Assembly: GCA_011800155.1 (NCBI GenBank)
Contig: CM022372.1
Span: forward strand, 310,001 to 374,000
Direction of reading: 5' to 3'
Length of the DNA stretch: 64,000 bases
From: Flammulina velutipes
Taxonomy: Eukaryota; Basidiomycota; Agaricomycetes; Agaricales; Physalacriaceae
Part shown: positions 11,701-20,747 of the stretch, piece after piece
Layout of the letters: each line of letters begins with the position of its first letter
Position numbering within the stretch: position 1 is the stretch's first letter
Position numbers and translations under genes: made by a program
The notes under the pieces: generated by a model
What the model saw: only the letters and a program-made list of their open reading frames with translations
Databases searched by the model: none
What the model was told of the DNA's origin: nothing

Positions 11701-14700
11701 TAGCCCGTTTACTAGGATTATAATCTACATCCTTTCGTGTACGCAAGGCCATAGGCGCGGCATCAAGTGTCGATACGTTCAATTGTGCCGCGGCTTCAGA
11801 CCCCACCAAGACGGGTCGGGTGACATTAAAACCATCCAGTACGTCGTTATCATGTACATCATGATACGTGTACTCACTGCGTGCTCTCATAGTACCTTTA
11901 GCGTCGTTTGCATAGATGCGAGAGAGCGCGTCTGCCAGTACGTTCTCCGTACCCGGCAGATACTTGACATCGAAGTCGAACGAGCTGAGCTTCTCCAGCC
12001 AGCGCGCCTGCCGTCCGGAAAGGTCTTTCTGGTTCAACAGGTACGTCAACCCCTTATGATCTGTTACCCAAGTGAACCTCTGCCCTTGCAGGATATCGCG
12101 GTAGCGCAGCATGGTTTCGACACCAGCTAGCGCTTCTATTTCATGAACTGGATAGTTCTGCTGTGCGGCGCTGAGCTTTGCAGAGTAGTACGCTGCCACA
12201 TTTCCCTTCTTCCAGTCATCGCCTTGGACGACGACACCTGCGATACCTGTGGCACACCCGTCGGTGATGAGCCATACAGGGGGAGCACCTTCGGAGTAGT
12301 CCAGAGGTGTGCGATTTCTCTCGCTACCTTCCGCGATCTTGTTTTTAACATCTTCGAAGGCTCGTTGTTCCGTGTACCCCCATCGAAAGGGTACAGCGTC
12401 ACCTGTAATACCACTCAGTATTCCCATAGGAATTCGTACTGAGTCAACGTCGTCAGCTAGGTATCCCACAGAACCAAGAAAACCACGCAAGAGGTCGCGA
12501 TTCGTTGGTGTAGGCCATTTTAAGACTGAATCAACTTTATGGGGATCCATTCGAATACCATCATTGTCGACGATACAACCAAGTATCTTTACCTGGCGCG
12601 CGAAGAGGCGCATCTTACGTTCTGCGAGGTAAAATTTGTTATCCGCCAGTATTTTTATGACTGTTTTCAAATGTTCTACGTGTTCTTCGATAGATTCAGA
12701 ATAGATGATGATGTCATCCAAGTAAACATCCATCCAGCGTCCAATGTAGGATGCGAATAGATAGTACATTATACTCTGAAACGTAGCAGGTGCGTTACAG
12801 TCGCCCTGCTGCATGACTTCACTAATCATGACCCCGTCGGGTGTTTGCATGGCAGATCGCGAGACATGAGCAGGTTCAATACGAACTTGTTCAAACGCGT
12901 CGCTGCCGTCCATTGTCGAGCGGAACTTAGCTTTAGCAACCCGACGCCGTATAGCCTGAGGGTCAGGAATAGGAGACGAAAGTTTTCGCGTATTGCTATT
13001 TCGCGGGCGAAAGTCGCAAACGACTCGGATACGTTTTGGATCATCAATTTTGGGAAGAATCATCATCGGGAACGCGTTCTTTTCAGCTACGACGCGCCAC
13101 CTTCCCGTTTTCAGATAACCATCACGTTTTTCTGCCCATTGGTCTCGGAACTTTTCCGGACATTTTGCTGAACGCCACGGATATACTTTGTGCTCGTCAA
13201 TCAAAGGTATCTGGTGGTTTATTGCTCGAAGCGGTGGAAGTGGAGTCTCTGACGCTTTCTTAAACAGGGGTCGCGCATATTCCAAGACCTCTGTTCGGGC
13301 TTTCTCCAAGCGATCTTCATCGCTCAGTTGTGTGGCGTTGGTCACAACTTCTGCAATCCACGGGCCGTTGCTGATAGGTAAGCTCTTTGTGCTTCCTATT
13401 ACGACTTTTGGATCGTTAAATCCAACAGAAACACTATGTTGGTGCAGCCATGGGGTACCCAGGATCATATCATAGCCTGAGAGGTTAGCCACATCGAAGT
13501 AGCGTTCTTCATCAATGCCTTGATACTGAAACCTGGCGCGCGCGCCCCAGTTTATTTTTGAACGAGATCCTTGTACAGCCAATTGCAGGGCCAACGGGTG
13601 AGTGAGCTCAACTTTCTTAAGTCGGAGCTGGTCTAACAACGTAGTAGAGACCATGTCCGTCATCGAGCCCGTATCAATGAGCGCCCGAGCTGGGTGTCCA
13701 TTCATTAAAACAGCAATTATGATCGGACGAGGCACTCGTCGACCCGACTCCTTGACTCGAGAGGCATTGCGCTGAACCGCGGGGAACTTCCCTCTCGGAA
13801 TTTGAGCCCCCGCGGATAGAAAATCCATGTTATTGACCCGAAGGAGTGGCGCTCCTTCGTTGTCTTGTTCATGGAAGTCAACGGGTAGCAGATGGCTCAG
13901 GCTATCTGCGACGTCTCGTACAAAGTCTCGGAACATACGTGTTCCCTCAAGCTGCTGGAGCCTATATGGATCGAAGAAGGTATTTATGATCTCATGACAT
14001 GCTTCCGTATGGGTAAGACCCACTATCCCATTTTCGCCATGACTGTAATGCCGTAGCCTCGTCCTCATGTAATCAGCCAATTCATGTAACACGAAGTTGT
14101 CTCTATGCTCCGTGGGTATCCGTATTATTTGGCGCGTCATCCGACGTGTCCAGGTTAACTCCAATTGGCTATCACGTCTAACTCTATTCACGAGATGTTC
14201 GGCAGCCATATAACAGCCCAGATAGTCGGCATCTTGTTCGACCATTTTCCATAACTCGGGATAGAAGCTACCAGGTTCTAACGAGGTTGGTTCTAATCGG
14301 GGTTCCCTTTCGAACTCGTCTGAAAGAAACCCCAACATAGGATTTCGCCGGGTTACTGTAGGTCCCCATGCATCCCATTGCTCTTGTAATGAGTGTGGCG
14401 CATCAACTAGTTGATGTTCGTACCAGCTTGCAAGATCAAACTGGGGATTGAAGGTATATCTTTCAGGTAGGGATGTTGAGAATAAAAGGTGATGATCGTA
14501 TATCTCAAAGCTTTCTAGTTCTACTGATTTCGACACAGTGAACCGTAGGACCGGGCGATCAAATCGCTTCTTGCCGCCACCTATCCAAGGGGCATGCAAG
14601 TTCAAGTACGCGGCCACTGTATCCGTGTCCAGTTCACCTAAGCATGGGAACGAATTCCCCGTCCAGTGTGATTCCATCCACTGATACCGTCCGGGAATTC

Positions 14701-17700
14701 GATCAAAGATCAAGCCATTGTCTCGTGCACGCACTCGGGCGTACCATTCTACGACCGAAAAGGTAGGGTGACGTGCATACTTAATGGGTAGAACTGCGTC
14801 CCTTCCGTTATACGCATCATCCATTACAATGTACGCCCCTTGAGCTTGATGAGTACGTATCTCACGCTCAGCTATCTTCGGATCCCACGGATCCTCTCCA
14901 GGAAAAGGTCCTGAGCGCGAGAGAAGATACGTAATCCCGTGTGCCCAGAAATCACCAATTCGAGCAGGAGGGAGTGGAGCCACTTCGTCCTTTCCTTCCT
15001 TCGATCCGTGATATAGTAGGTACCCTTTCTCAGCGAAGGGGAATTCACACTCGCACATTGTGAGATACCCCGGCCCATCGGGGTTGGTTCGACATATTCT
15101 AAAATGTCGACGTCGTTCACAGAACTTGCAGCGGCGAGGTACCCCAACCGACTGTTGTGGCCTAACCACTTTTGGTTGTGGAAGGGGAAGCACTGGAGGG
15201 GGAGGTGCGCCACCGGATAGTGAGTCCTCGTCCCAATCCAGTGACATGTCTGATTCTTCAGTTCCTCCCGAAGGTAGACCGTTCATTGTATCAGGTCCCA
15301 ACAAAGGTAGAGCTTCAATCTCCGAGTCGGGGGCATCTATCAACGGTGGGGTATCGTCGTCATTAGATAACGAGTCAGATGGATCCATAGATTGATAAAA
15401 GTCATCTCCCTCATCTTCCGAGTCGCTAACATCCTGTAGCGCCGGCATATCCTCGTCCGTATCAGATTCCTCTGAGTCGGATTCAGATTCAGACACAGTT
15501 ACTAATGCGGGCATTTCAATGTCGTCTTCTCCGAGGTTATTCCCGAGAAGCACATGGGTATGCCAAATGTTTCCCACTTCATCAGCAATGAAGGATGGCA
15601 TGGACGGTTCAAACAAAGTTTCAAAGCTGTTTTCATCTACGGGACTTTCAGGTATGTCTCGCCTGACATTAACTCCAAATATTTCCCTTAAGAGATCATA
15701 GTTAGGATCCCTTTCGGAACGATATTGATCGGGGTCAATATTGATACTCGCAGACGCGATCGATACTGACCCTGTCCATATGTCGGCGTGGCCTGTATCG
15801 CGCACTGATTTTGAGTCGGATTTCGACTTCGATTTATCCGAAACTTTAGCGCTCGCGGTTTGTACACCCGGAGGCCTGTTCCCTTTTCCTTGAACAAACT
15901 GGCCTTTGGGGCAGCGTGACTTATGATGGCCAGGCTCTCCGCAACCAAAACATTTGTTATTGGTAAGGTAATCTGCCCGTTGTTGTTCCGTCAACTGGGG
16001 CTTACGGTCTCTAGTGTTATTGTTGTTCTTTCCCTTGTTGGGATTGAACTTGGGCTTACTACTTTGCCCGTGATCCCGGGACTGGGATTGAATGTTAGGT
16101 GTGAACGAAGAGGATTTGGAGACACCATTAGGCCTTCCAAATCTAGATCTCTTTCGTTCATCCCCTGGGCGGTGAGCAGATTCTTTCGCCTTTGATAGTT
16201 CGCGTGTTTGCTTACGCGCATTTTCCTCTATTGATAAGATCATTTCAATGCGCTCAGCTTGTTGTACCAGACGTTTGTATGACACAGTCTCTGGGTTGAG
16301 ATCCGCACGATACAAACCTCCTTGGACGTCAGGACGCAAACTTTCCCAGAGCTTGAGTACCTTCTCCCGTGTTCGGGTTATACCAGTTGTATTAAAGAGT
16401 TCGTTTAGCCGTAATACATACTGTCGAACACTTTGTGACGGCCCCTGTGTTGCATTAACCAGTTTCTTACGCTGTTCCATACGGAACGTTGGCGGGAAGC
16501 AATGGTTATATAGTTCAACAAAGAACTCCTGGGTACGCCAACTTTTGACGTCGTCTGCTACAGCGCTGATGTACCAAGTCTTTGCTAAGCCTGAGAGGTA
16601 ACGTGCTATCTTCTTGACGCGAAGCTTTTTATTTACACATCCTTCCCGCACATAGTCCATTGAGTCTTCTAAGAACGTTTGGAATGTGCGCGTATCAGCT
16701 GCGCCACTGTAAACGGCAGGAGGTTCGGGCTTTAAGCTACTCCTTCGAGAGCTCTTTCGTTTAGACGATTTCTTCTTGCCTTTCTTAGTTGACTTCTTCT
16801 TTTTCTTGTGACGAGAAGAAGAGTCAGAATCCTCACTGGAGTCTGAGGAGTCTTCATCATCAGAGCTTGAGCTGTCAGATTCGCTGCTCTCGCTGGATGA
16901 GTCCTCTGAGCTTTCATCCGAGGATGACGATGACGATTCACTTGAGGAGTCACTAGGCTCCGCTGATTTATTGTGGTGTAGTAACTTCGCTAAATGACTA
17001 CCTCCAGCCAGCTGATTGACTGATCTCAACGGGTCTTTCTTAGGGGCCGAGGGAGTTCGACGTTTCGACTTTCCCTGTACTGTATCGCGAATTTGGTCAT
17101 GCACCGTGTCGGTAAGTGGCGTTAATGACCGATATTTTCTAGTGGCCTTAGCCTTAGCCTTAGCTTTGACATGCTTGCGCTTTTTTACTTCTCGCGATCG
17201 TTTCTTCTGCTTTCTCGAAGGTTCAGAGTCCGAATCTGATTCTGAATCACTGTCCGGAGAGGGAGAAGAAGGGTCCGAGTCATCATGAGGAGGGAGCGGC
17301 TTCCTTGATGATTTCACGGTTGTCGAGTTGACAGAGACAGGCGAGTCATGTAGTAGCTCGTCATAGCGTACATGCTTCTTTCTATCAAATTGATAGTTCC
17401 TGTCACTATTACTGTCCTCGTCGACACTCTCTATCGTAGTCTTATAACTCTTGCGTGGCGCAGGAGTCGGGGTACTATCAGACGAGTGGCTGGATTCGCT
17501 CGAGCTGATTTCTGGTTTATCACGAGATCCACTTAGAGTAGTGGTACTCGGAGTCTGTACCCGTGTCAATCCAGGTGGTGCGATGGGAGAGTTTCCCCGC
17601 GCGCCCGGAGTATAGACAGATTCCCACGAGTGATCTGACGGTCTTTGTCCGTTACTGCTATCACTGGGAAATAAACTTTCATCAAAGTAGTTGGGCCCAC

Positions 17701-18457
17701 TAGGTTGAATCCTAGGTCTCTTAAAACTCGCGATGAGTTGTTGTTGGGCATAGTAGTCCATCTCGTCATGGTCTAAAGTTATATTACCCCAGTTCCTGGG
17801 GTCTATACCTTTGCCCTTTCCTTGATAAGGAAGATCAGGCGACGCGGGATCGTGTTCAGAGTCGGTCTCTGATACCGAACTGAATTCGGATGGGTCGAGA
17901 ATCTTAATGCCAGATTCTCGACGCCCGATTAGGTATTTTTCTTCACGCGTCAAGCTCTTTTGAGCTTTAGATATGGGTGTAGAAGCTTTCTCATTACTAT
18001 TATAAGAGAACAGGCTTCCGTCTCTTTCAACGGAAGCCTTTTGTCTACTATCTTGGATTTCTCCGGGACCGTCGTCTCCGCGAGATGATAGTTGTCCGTC
18101 GTCGGAGTGTCCCTGGATCGAGTGATCCGGGACAGGGTCCGAACGACGTGCAGCCTGCGGATCACGATGATCCACAAAGCTGTCCGAGGCGGCCTGAGGC
18201 GCGTCCTCACTACACGATGAGACTGACGTAGAGTGTACTGCTCGATCGGGAGGGTTGTCAACAGAATCAACATCCACCTTCTCCAACTGAATGGAGGCAT
18301 CGGACAACGCCGGCAAGGACAGGTTCAGAGAACCTGGTGACGGATTATTTGAAACAGGATGATTGATTTGAGACGTACCTTTAGTCGGAGTTAAGAGTCC
18401 GGGCGCTGAATTAGAGCGCGCGCGCGTCCGAACTCGGGAACGAGTTGCATAGGCCAT
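8723..18457 (-). CDS. Ty3/gypsy gag-pol polyprotein, 3,244 residues, single ORF
   Basis: Order along the protein: a long Ser/Glu-rich disordered N-terminus (about 1-560); a Gag domain (TFQTFLEDSMDYVREG...); a CCHC knuckle CFGCGEPGHHKSRC near 840; another low-complexity acidic stretch; an aspartic protease (RALIDTGSMTDMVSTTLL) near 1640; reverse transcriptase with YLDDIIIYSE; RNase H (WVTDHKGLTYLLNQKDLSG); an integrase with an HLGSRKT zinc region and HPQSDGLTERANRTIEQ; and a chromodomain-like segment (TVKWKAGDTTLLPLKDVEHL). About 350 further residues follow from MAPPPRPIESYN and match no domain I know. There is no frameshift between gag and pol. The start MAYATRSRVRTRARS is chosen as the first Met after the 5' LTR and leader. 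It lies intact within matching LTRs. Confidence 0.95.
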   Translation of the reverse strand: MAYATRSRVRTRARSNSAPGLLTPTKGTSQINHPVSNNPSPGSLNLSLPALSDASIQLEKVDVDSVDNPPDRAVHSTSVSSCSEDAPQAASDSFVDHRDPQAARRSDPVPDHSIQGHSDDGQLSSRGDDGPGEIQDSRQKASVERDGSLFSYNSNEKASTPISKAQKSLTREEKYLIGRRESGIKILDPSEFSSVSETDSEHDPASPDLPYQGKGKGIDPRNWGNITLDHDEMDYYAQQQLIASFKRPRIQPSGPNYFDESLFPSDSSNGQRPSDHSWESVYTPGARGNSPIAPPGLTRVQTPSTTTLSGSRDKPEISSSESSHSSDSTPTPAPRKSYKTTIESVDEDSNSDRNYQFDRKKHVRYDELLHDSPVSVNSTTVKSSRKPLPPHDDSDPSSPSPDSDSESDSDSEPSRKQKKRSREVKKRKHVKAKAKAKATRKYRSLTPLTDTVHDQIRDTVQGKSKRRTPSAPKKDPLRSVNQLAGGSHLAKLLHHNKSAEPSDSSSESSSSSSDESSEDSSSESSESDSSSSDDEDSSDSSEDSDSSSRHKKKKKSTKKGKKKSSKRKSSRRSSLKPEPPAVYSGAADTRTFQTFLEDSMDYVREGCVNKKLRVKKIARYLSGLAKTWYISAVADDVKSWRTQEFFVELYNHCFPPTFRMEQRKKLVNATQGPSQSVRQYVLRLNELFNTTGITRTREKVLKLWESLRPDVQGGLYRADLNPETVSYKRLVQQAERIEMILSIEENARKQTRELSKAKESAHRPGDERKRSRFGRPNGVSKSSSFTPNIQSQSRDHGQSSKPKFNPNKGKNNNNTRDRKPQLTEQQRADYLTNNKCFGCGEPGHHKSRCPKGQFVQGKGNRPPGVQTASAKVSDKSKSKSDSKSVRDTGHADIWTGSVSIASASINIDPDQYRSERDPNYDLLREIFGVNVRRDIPESPVDENSFETLFEPSMPSFIADEVGNIWHTHVLLGNNLGEDDIEMPALVTVSESESDSEESDTDEDMPALQDVSDSEDEGDDFYQSMDPSDSLSNDDDTPPLIDAPDSEIEALPLLGPDTMNGLPSGGTEESDMSLDWDEDSLSGGAPPPPVLPLPQPKVVRPQQSVGVPRRCKFCERRRHFRICRTNPDGPGYLTMCECEFPFAEKGYLLYHGSKEGKDEVAPLPPARIGDFWAHGITYLLSRSGPFPGEDPWDPKIAEREIRTHQAQGAYIVMDDAYNGRDAVLPIKYARHPTFSVVEWYARVRARDNGLIFDRIPGRYQWMESHWTGNSFPCLGELDTDTVAAYLNLHAPWIGGGKKRFDRPVLRFTVSKSVELESFEIYDHHLLFSTSLPERYTFNPQFDLASWYEHQLVDAPHSLQEQWDAWGPTVTRRNPMLGFLSDEFEREPRLEPTSLEPGSFYPELWKMVEQDADYLGCYMAAEHLVNRVRRDSQLELTWTRRMTRQIIRIPTEHRDNFVLHELADYMRTRLRHYSHGENGIVGLTHTEACHEIINTFFDPYRLQQLEGTRMFRDFVRDVADSLSHLLPVDFHEQDNEGAPLLRVNNMDFLSAGAQIPRGKFPAVQRNASRVKESGRRVPRPIIIAVLMNGHPARALIDTGSMTDMVSTTLLDQLRLKKVELTHPLALQLAVQGSRSKINWGARARFQYQGIDEERYFDVANLSGYDMILGTPWLHQHSVSVGFNDPKVVIGSTKSLPISNGPWIAEVVTNATQLSDEDRLEKARTEVLEYARPLFKKASETPLPPLRAINHQIPLIDEHKVYPWRSAKCPEKFRDQWAEKRDGYLKTGRWRVVAEKNAFPMMILPKIDDPKRIRVVCDFRPRNSNTRKLSSPIPDPQAIRRRVAKAKFRSTMDGSDAFEQVRIEPAHVSRSAMQTPDGVMISEVMQQGDCNAPATFQSIMYYLFASYIGRWMDVYLDDIIIYSESIEEHVEHLKTVIKILADNKFYLAERKMRLFARQVKILGCIVDNDGIRMDPHKVDSVLKWPTPTNRDLLRGFLGSVGYLADDVDSVRIPMGILSGITGDAVPFRWGYTEQRAFEDVKNKIAEGSERNRTPLDYSEGAPPVWLITDGCATGIAGVVVQGDDWKKGNVAAYYSAKLSAAQQNYPVHEIEALAGVETMLRYRDILQGQRFTWVTDHKGLTYLLNQKDLSGRQARWLEKLSSFDFDVKYLPGTENVLADALSRIYANDAKGTMRARSEYTYHDVHDNDVLDGFNVTRPVLVGSEAAAQLNVSTLDAAPMALRTRKDVDYNPSKRAKNTVSESTAFARKMKGKITFKGPTPGTRMEGGDVEEDIIQMIDSNTHQDGPSNESTEVQDEPNTNNARDEPSTSDTQDAVNMNHVWDKPDTTDAWDTSNATRTTRSSSRASKNEFEKGQVIDRDQVPDSSLGKWYVPSARSRFALGTYQNSHATDSDAALEGDSFLDVVSGGRVGMDLLEIIRHRYSNDNAFKAIISKPKEYRNFEYTADGLLYLKVQDDSQLLCIPDITHQGRRVREIIIDEAHSLLAHLGSRKTISYLRAHVWWKTMAHDTDLFCKSCSTCAQIKPDNQKPYGQLRPLGPPNHPWDVIGIDFMEPLPLSKDRDGTYDSLVVIVDHLTGMVHLVPGRTTYKARDVAELVFSEVYKLHGMPRAIVSDRDSKFTSQFWKHLNHLVGTKLKMSSAYHPQSDGLTERANRTIEQMLRQCIAPNQKDWVAKLPAIEFAINLARSETTGYSPFFLNSGRIPRSMIWDTASKTEFPGVRVFAQRLKNAILEAHDNILDTRIKQTRDANRRRRQVPFKLDDLVYVSTKNITLPKGTARKLVPKYIGPFRIMRDFDNGTFEVALPARLKQRGIHGSFHASLLHIHVPNDDRLFPGRSETQILPFDKFENEWAVDAITAHCGTGQDLMFTVKWKAGDTTLLPLKDVEHLHALPEYLETLGLDSIDDLKRNKVKSYSVPTDVDPQILYAGAILLEINHFGDAHGDSGLYKGYTGQGLDFINSLAPFLQLHFLSPLFRPLYPLLSTMAPPPRPIESYNLHPRVVILGHNSVVVQASAKQRREGYEDSNFARDQVEGIFTHDNVLRQASKTSSFPENYTSPFGFEYFTKVLNHSPHWKDHFCTIDRSEGKIHVPDNRPPRINDLLPPVPIQVTQNEVDYEELQSYRANIARRTARDDERFMMSKLRRKKETEAKKGLKTKLTESRLRGIHRTFVHARQPGPYPQSTLITPVAGPSTLNPRAPDFVPSEKDASADEDDDLANYQDDGEAMQEDEE

Positions 18458-18604
18458 TCTTTTCGAAGTTTCGTCGAGGAAATGGGTTAAGCGTAGTATG
18501 AGAAAAGAGTTAAGCAGAGAGTCGAGGTTATCCGGGTTGATCAGACCAGGTGTATCCGTCGACGTGGGTTTTGTGGAATGAGTTTTTAGGCTCTAGTCAA
18601 AATA
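18458..18604 (-). other. Leader / primer-binding region of the Ty3/gypsy element
   Basis: This is the 147 bp between the 5' LTR and the polyprotein start. The bases directly inside the LTR (minus strand TATTTTGACTAGAGCC) do not begin with the TGG usual for a tRNA-3'-end primer site, so the primer is unclear; a self-primed or internal-tRNA mechanism is possible. Confidence 0.5.
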
Positions 18605-18901
18605 TGTGAGGTTCGGGTAGGAGTTACCGTAGCCCACACGAGTTGTAGTTGTTTGTTTAGAGGTTTCTCGACCGGCGAGAAACAGTACGCAGAATGACTA
18701 GTATGTGTGTTGAAATTCCGAGTATTCTACTTTACAGTGGTAAGTACATGAGCCTTATATACTTGAGCCAAGGTATAGTAGTTACTGGCATAGCTATATA
18801 CCAGTACAGTTTCTATGAATACGAACGCGTTAGAACAGGAACGATGAGGCCGGTATGATGTTACGGTAACCGGACCGGAGAACGTGTATCGAATCGTTAC
18901 A
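18605..18901 (-). repeat. 5' LTR of the Ty3/gypsy element
   Basis: Identical by eye to 8398-8694 and bounded outside by the second AAGTA copy. It should carry the element's promoter. Confidence 0.95.
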
Positions 18902-19008
18902 AAGTAGTCGCCTGCATCTCTTCGAACGAGTGGCGGGAGCTCATCATCGTCGCCGTCTGCAGAGGTATTCATCATCAGGAGGGCGTATACATACGGGGTT
19001 ACGGGCAT
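18902..19008 (-). pseudogene. Host sequence on the 5' side of the retrotransposon insertion
   Basis: The minus strand reads PPLVRRDAGDY up to the insertion, in frame with FNELDDALND on the other side. The residues before GDY do not resemble the GGDE active-site region expected shortly upstream in GH20 enzymes, so the gene was already decayed, rearranged, or has an intron boundary here. Confidence 0.45.
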
Positions 19009-20052
19009 GTTTAGTGCGCGACGCTATTCTACCTACCATTGCTCATTCTCCCCGTATGTCTCGTCTTGGCCGTTGGGAAGTATGAGACAGGCTGCGCAGG
19101 TCTTGCCAAGTACAGCACCATTTTTCAGCTCCTCCTGACTATTGATGCGCGGTCCCCACAGGAAATTGCGCGACCCCGCATTCAGCGTGTCGTCAGCCGC
19201 AGGTGGCGCTTACTTCCGCCGCTTGCCCATTTCACCTCCTATTATCATAGACAGGCACGCAAGCGTCACAGCTGACCCATGTGCACATTTTGGGCCGCCC
19301 TCACCATCTAGCTCAGTGTCGCCGCTCGCATAGTGCACAATTGCATTCCCGGGGCACCGCGTTCAGTGACCGGACACAGAAGCGCGTGTTCTCATCCGGT
19401 CAAGGAGCACCCATGCCAACATATCAGAACGAAAAGAGAGGAGAGACTCAACGACGACAGCAACGAGAGAGTGGAGAGAATCGACGGCAAATTGAGTACT
19501 TACTGTATGTAATCACGACGAACACGAGCAGAGCCTGTGACAGCGCCCAGGGAGCGCAAGAGGAAGGTTACCTTACGAGAGAGTGGAAAGAATCTATAAC
19601 GGAGACGAGAGAGTGGAGAAAATCGATAACGACGAGGAGAGAGTGGAGAGAATCGACGATGAAGAAGAAAGAGTGGAGAGACTCGACGGCAAATTCGGAA
19701 CTCACGAGGATCAACGACATCCAGGTATTTGTCCAATCATACGGAAGGATGTTATGGGACGTGGTCAGGATGATGATAGTAGAAGAAGAGGATGTGGATA
19801 ATATTTCTGAAAAGCGGTCGTCATTCAGGTTATGTATCCATGAGCAAGAAAAGCCCTCGGATGATGCTCAACATGGTGTAAAGCAAAGGTCAGGGCGCTC
19901 ACATCGACGAGTGAACAATCCAAGCGGAGACATGTTTCGATTGAGGCGCAATAACACTGCTTGAATACCCCATTCGAAAGGGTCAGCGGTCGCTCGGAGC
20001 GAAGGAGTGCTGAGCGACGTCGGTAGCAGGACACCAAAGATACCATACGCCA
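19009..20052. other. Repeat-bearing intergenic region
   Basis: A 227-codon plus-strand frame (19281-19964) exists, but its middle is encoded by a minisatellite and the rest has no recognisable feature, so I do not call it a gene. The minus strand also stays partly open through the same repeat. Confidence 0.35.
19455..19700 (+). repeat. Minisatellite, about 30-bp unit
   Basis: Degenerate repeats of the type GAGAGAGTGGAGAGAATCGA occur about five times (near 19466, 19580, 19608, 19638 and 19668). The outermost units both run into GACGGCAAATT. In the plus frame the unit reads REWRESI-like peptides. Confidence 0.8.
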
Positions 20053-20545
20053 CTAGAACGAGGGTCGGAAGAGGATATACGCATCCTTGATCCTGTCTGA
20101 GAAGTGGTTCAACAGGTAAGGGCCCATTTGGAAAGACGCAGCAAACACGACGCTGTCAGGAACTTTGCTGGATGAAAAGATAGGCGCAGCCTCGAACCGG
20201 CTGGAGGGTAGATCCACGATGAGAGAGAAACATTCTACGTGGGCAAGAGGGAAGGTACATGGCTTTGGGTGTATGCCGCCACACAAACCCAAAAGCGGAG
20301 CAGTGTAGATATAAGTTCAGTTTGAATATAAGCATGTCTCTCGTGGGTAGTGCACCTGTTGAGGTCGCGGGTAGAGGCAAGGGGTCACTGAGTGTCCAAG
20401 GAGGACGGGGAGGATGATGTCGTCTGGGATAGAACGGACAGGACTGAGGATCTCCCGGTGCGTAGTTTTTGCGCTTTGTGTTCAAGAGATATAACTTAGC
20501 TAGGGGTTTGAGGAGACGCTGATCTGGCGTTCCCGTATTGGGCAA
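20053..20545 (-). CDS. Possible hypothetical gene next to UTP18
   Basis: Two overlapping minus-strand frames are protein-like. One (20156-20545) contains DQRLLKPLAKLYLLNTKRKN and a Pro-rich stretch. The other (20053-20292) contains PFEASSF-type sequence ending KDAYILFRPSF. A splice near 20270 could connect them, and a further 5' exon near 20600-20660 (IFDQFFGIPETSSTG) is possible. No family is recognised and the exon structure is not settled. Confidence 0.28.
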
Positions 20546-20701
20546 CGACTCATGGGTGGGAAGCAGATAATGTACCTGCCCCGTACTACTCGTCTCAGGT
20601 ATCCCAAAGAATTGGTCGAAAATCCGCCATGGAGAGAAGTCAAGCTACCAAGATAACATATGGTTAGGGTTTATTCATATTTTCCTCAATTTCCTTTCTC
20701 G

Positions 20702-20725
20702 ACCACCACCACCACCACCACCACC
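20702..20725 (+). repeat. (ACC)n microsatellite in the UTP18 leader
   Basis: About eight ACC/CAC trinucleotides end 22 bp before the UTP18 start codon. Confidence 0.85.
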
Positions 20726-20747
20726 GCGGCGTCTCTTCATCCTCGCC

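Larger units (their letters stand above)
8398..18901 (-). mobile_element. Complete Ty3/gypsy LTR retrotransposon (10.5 kb)
   Basis: Two 297-bp LTRs (8398-8694 and 18605-18901), identical on base-by-base reading, bracket a single gag-pol frame on the minus strand. The target duplication is AAGTA (8393-8397 and 18902-18906). LTR ends on the minus strand are TGTAACG...CCTCACA, i.e. canonical TG...CA. Identical LTRs imply a very recent insertion and the polyprotein has no interruption, so the element looks competent. It sits inside a GH20 gene: the reading frame across the empty site (GDY / FNELDDALND) is restored when the element and one duplication copy are removed. Confidence 0.96.

Noticed and set aside
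10647..16601. Numerous plus-strand frames within the retrotransposon
   Set aside because: They are shadows of the uninterrupted minus-strand gag-pol frame.
19281..19964. 227-codon plus-strand frame as a gene
   Set aside because: Its middle is a minisatellite, both strands are open there, and no motif or intron structure supports it.
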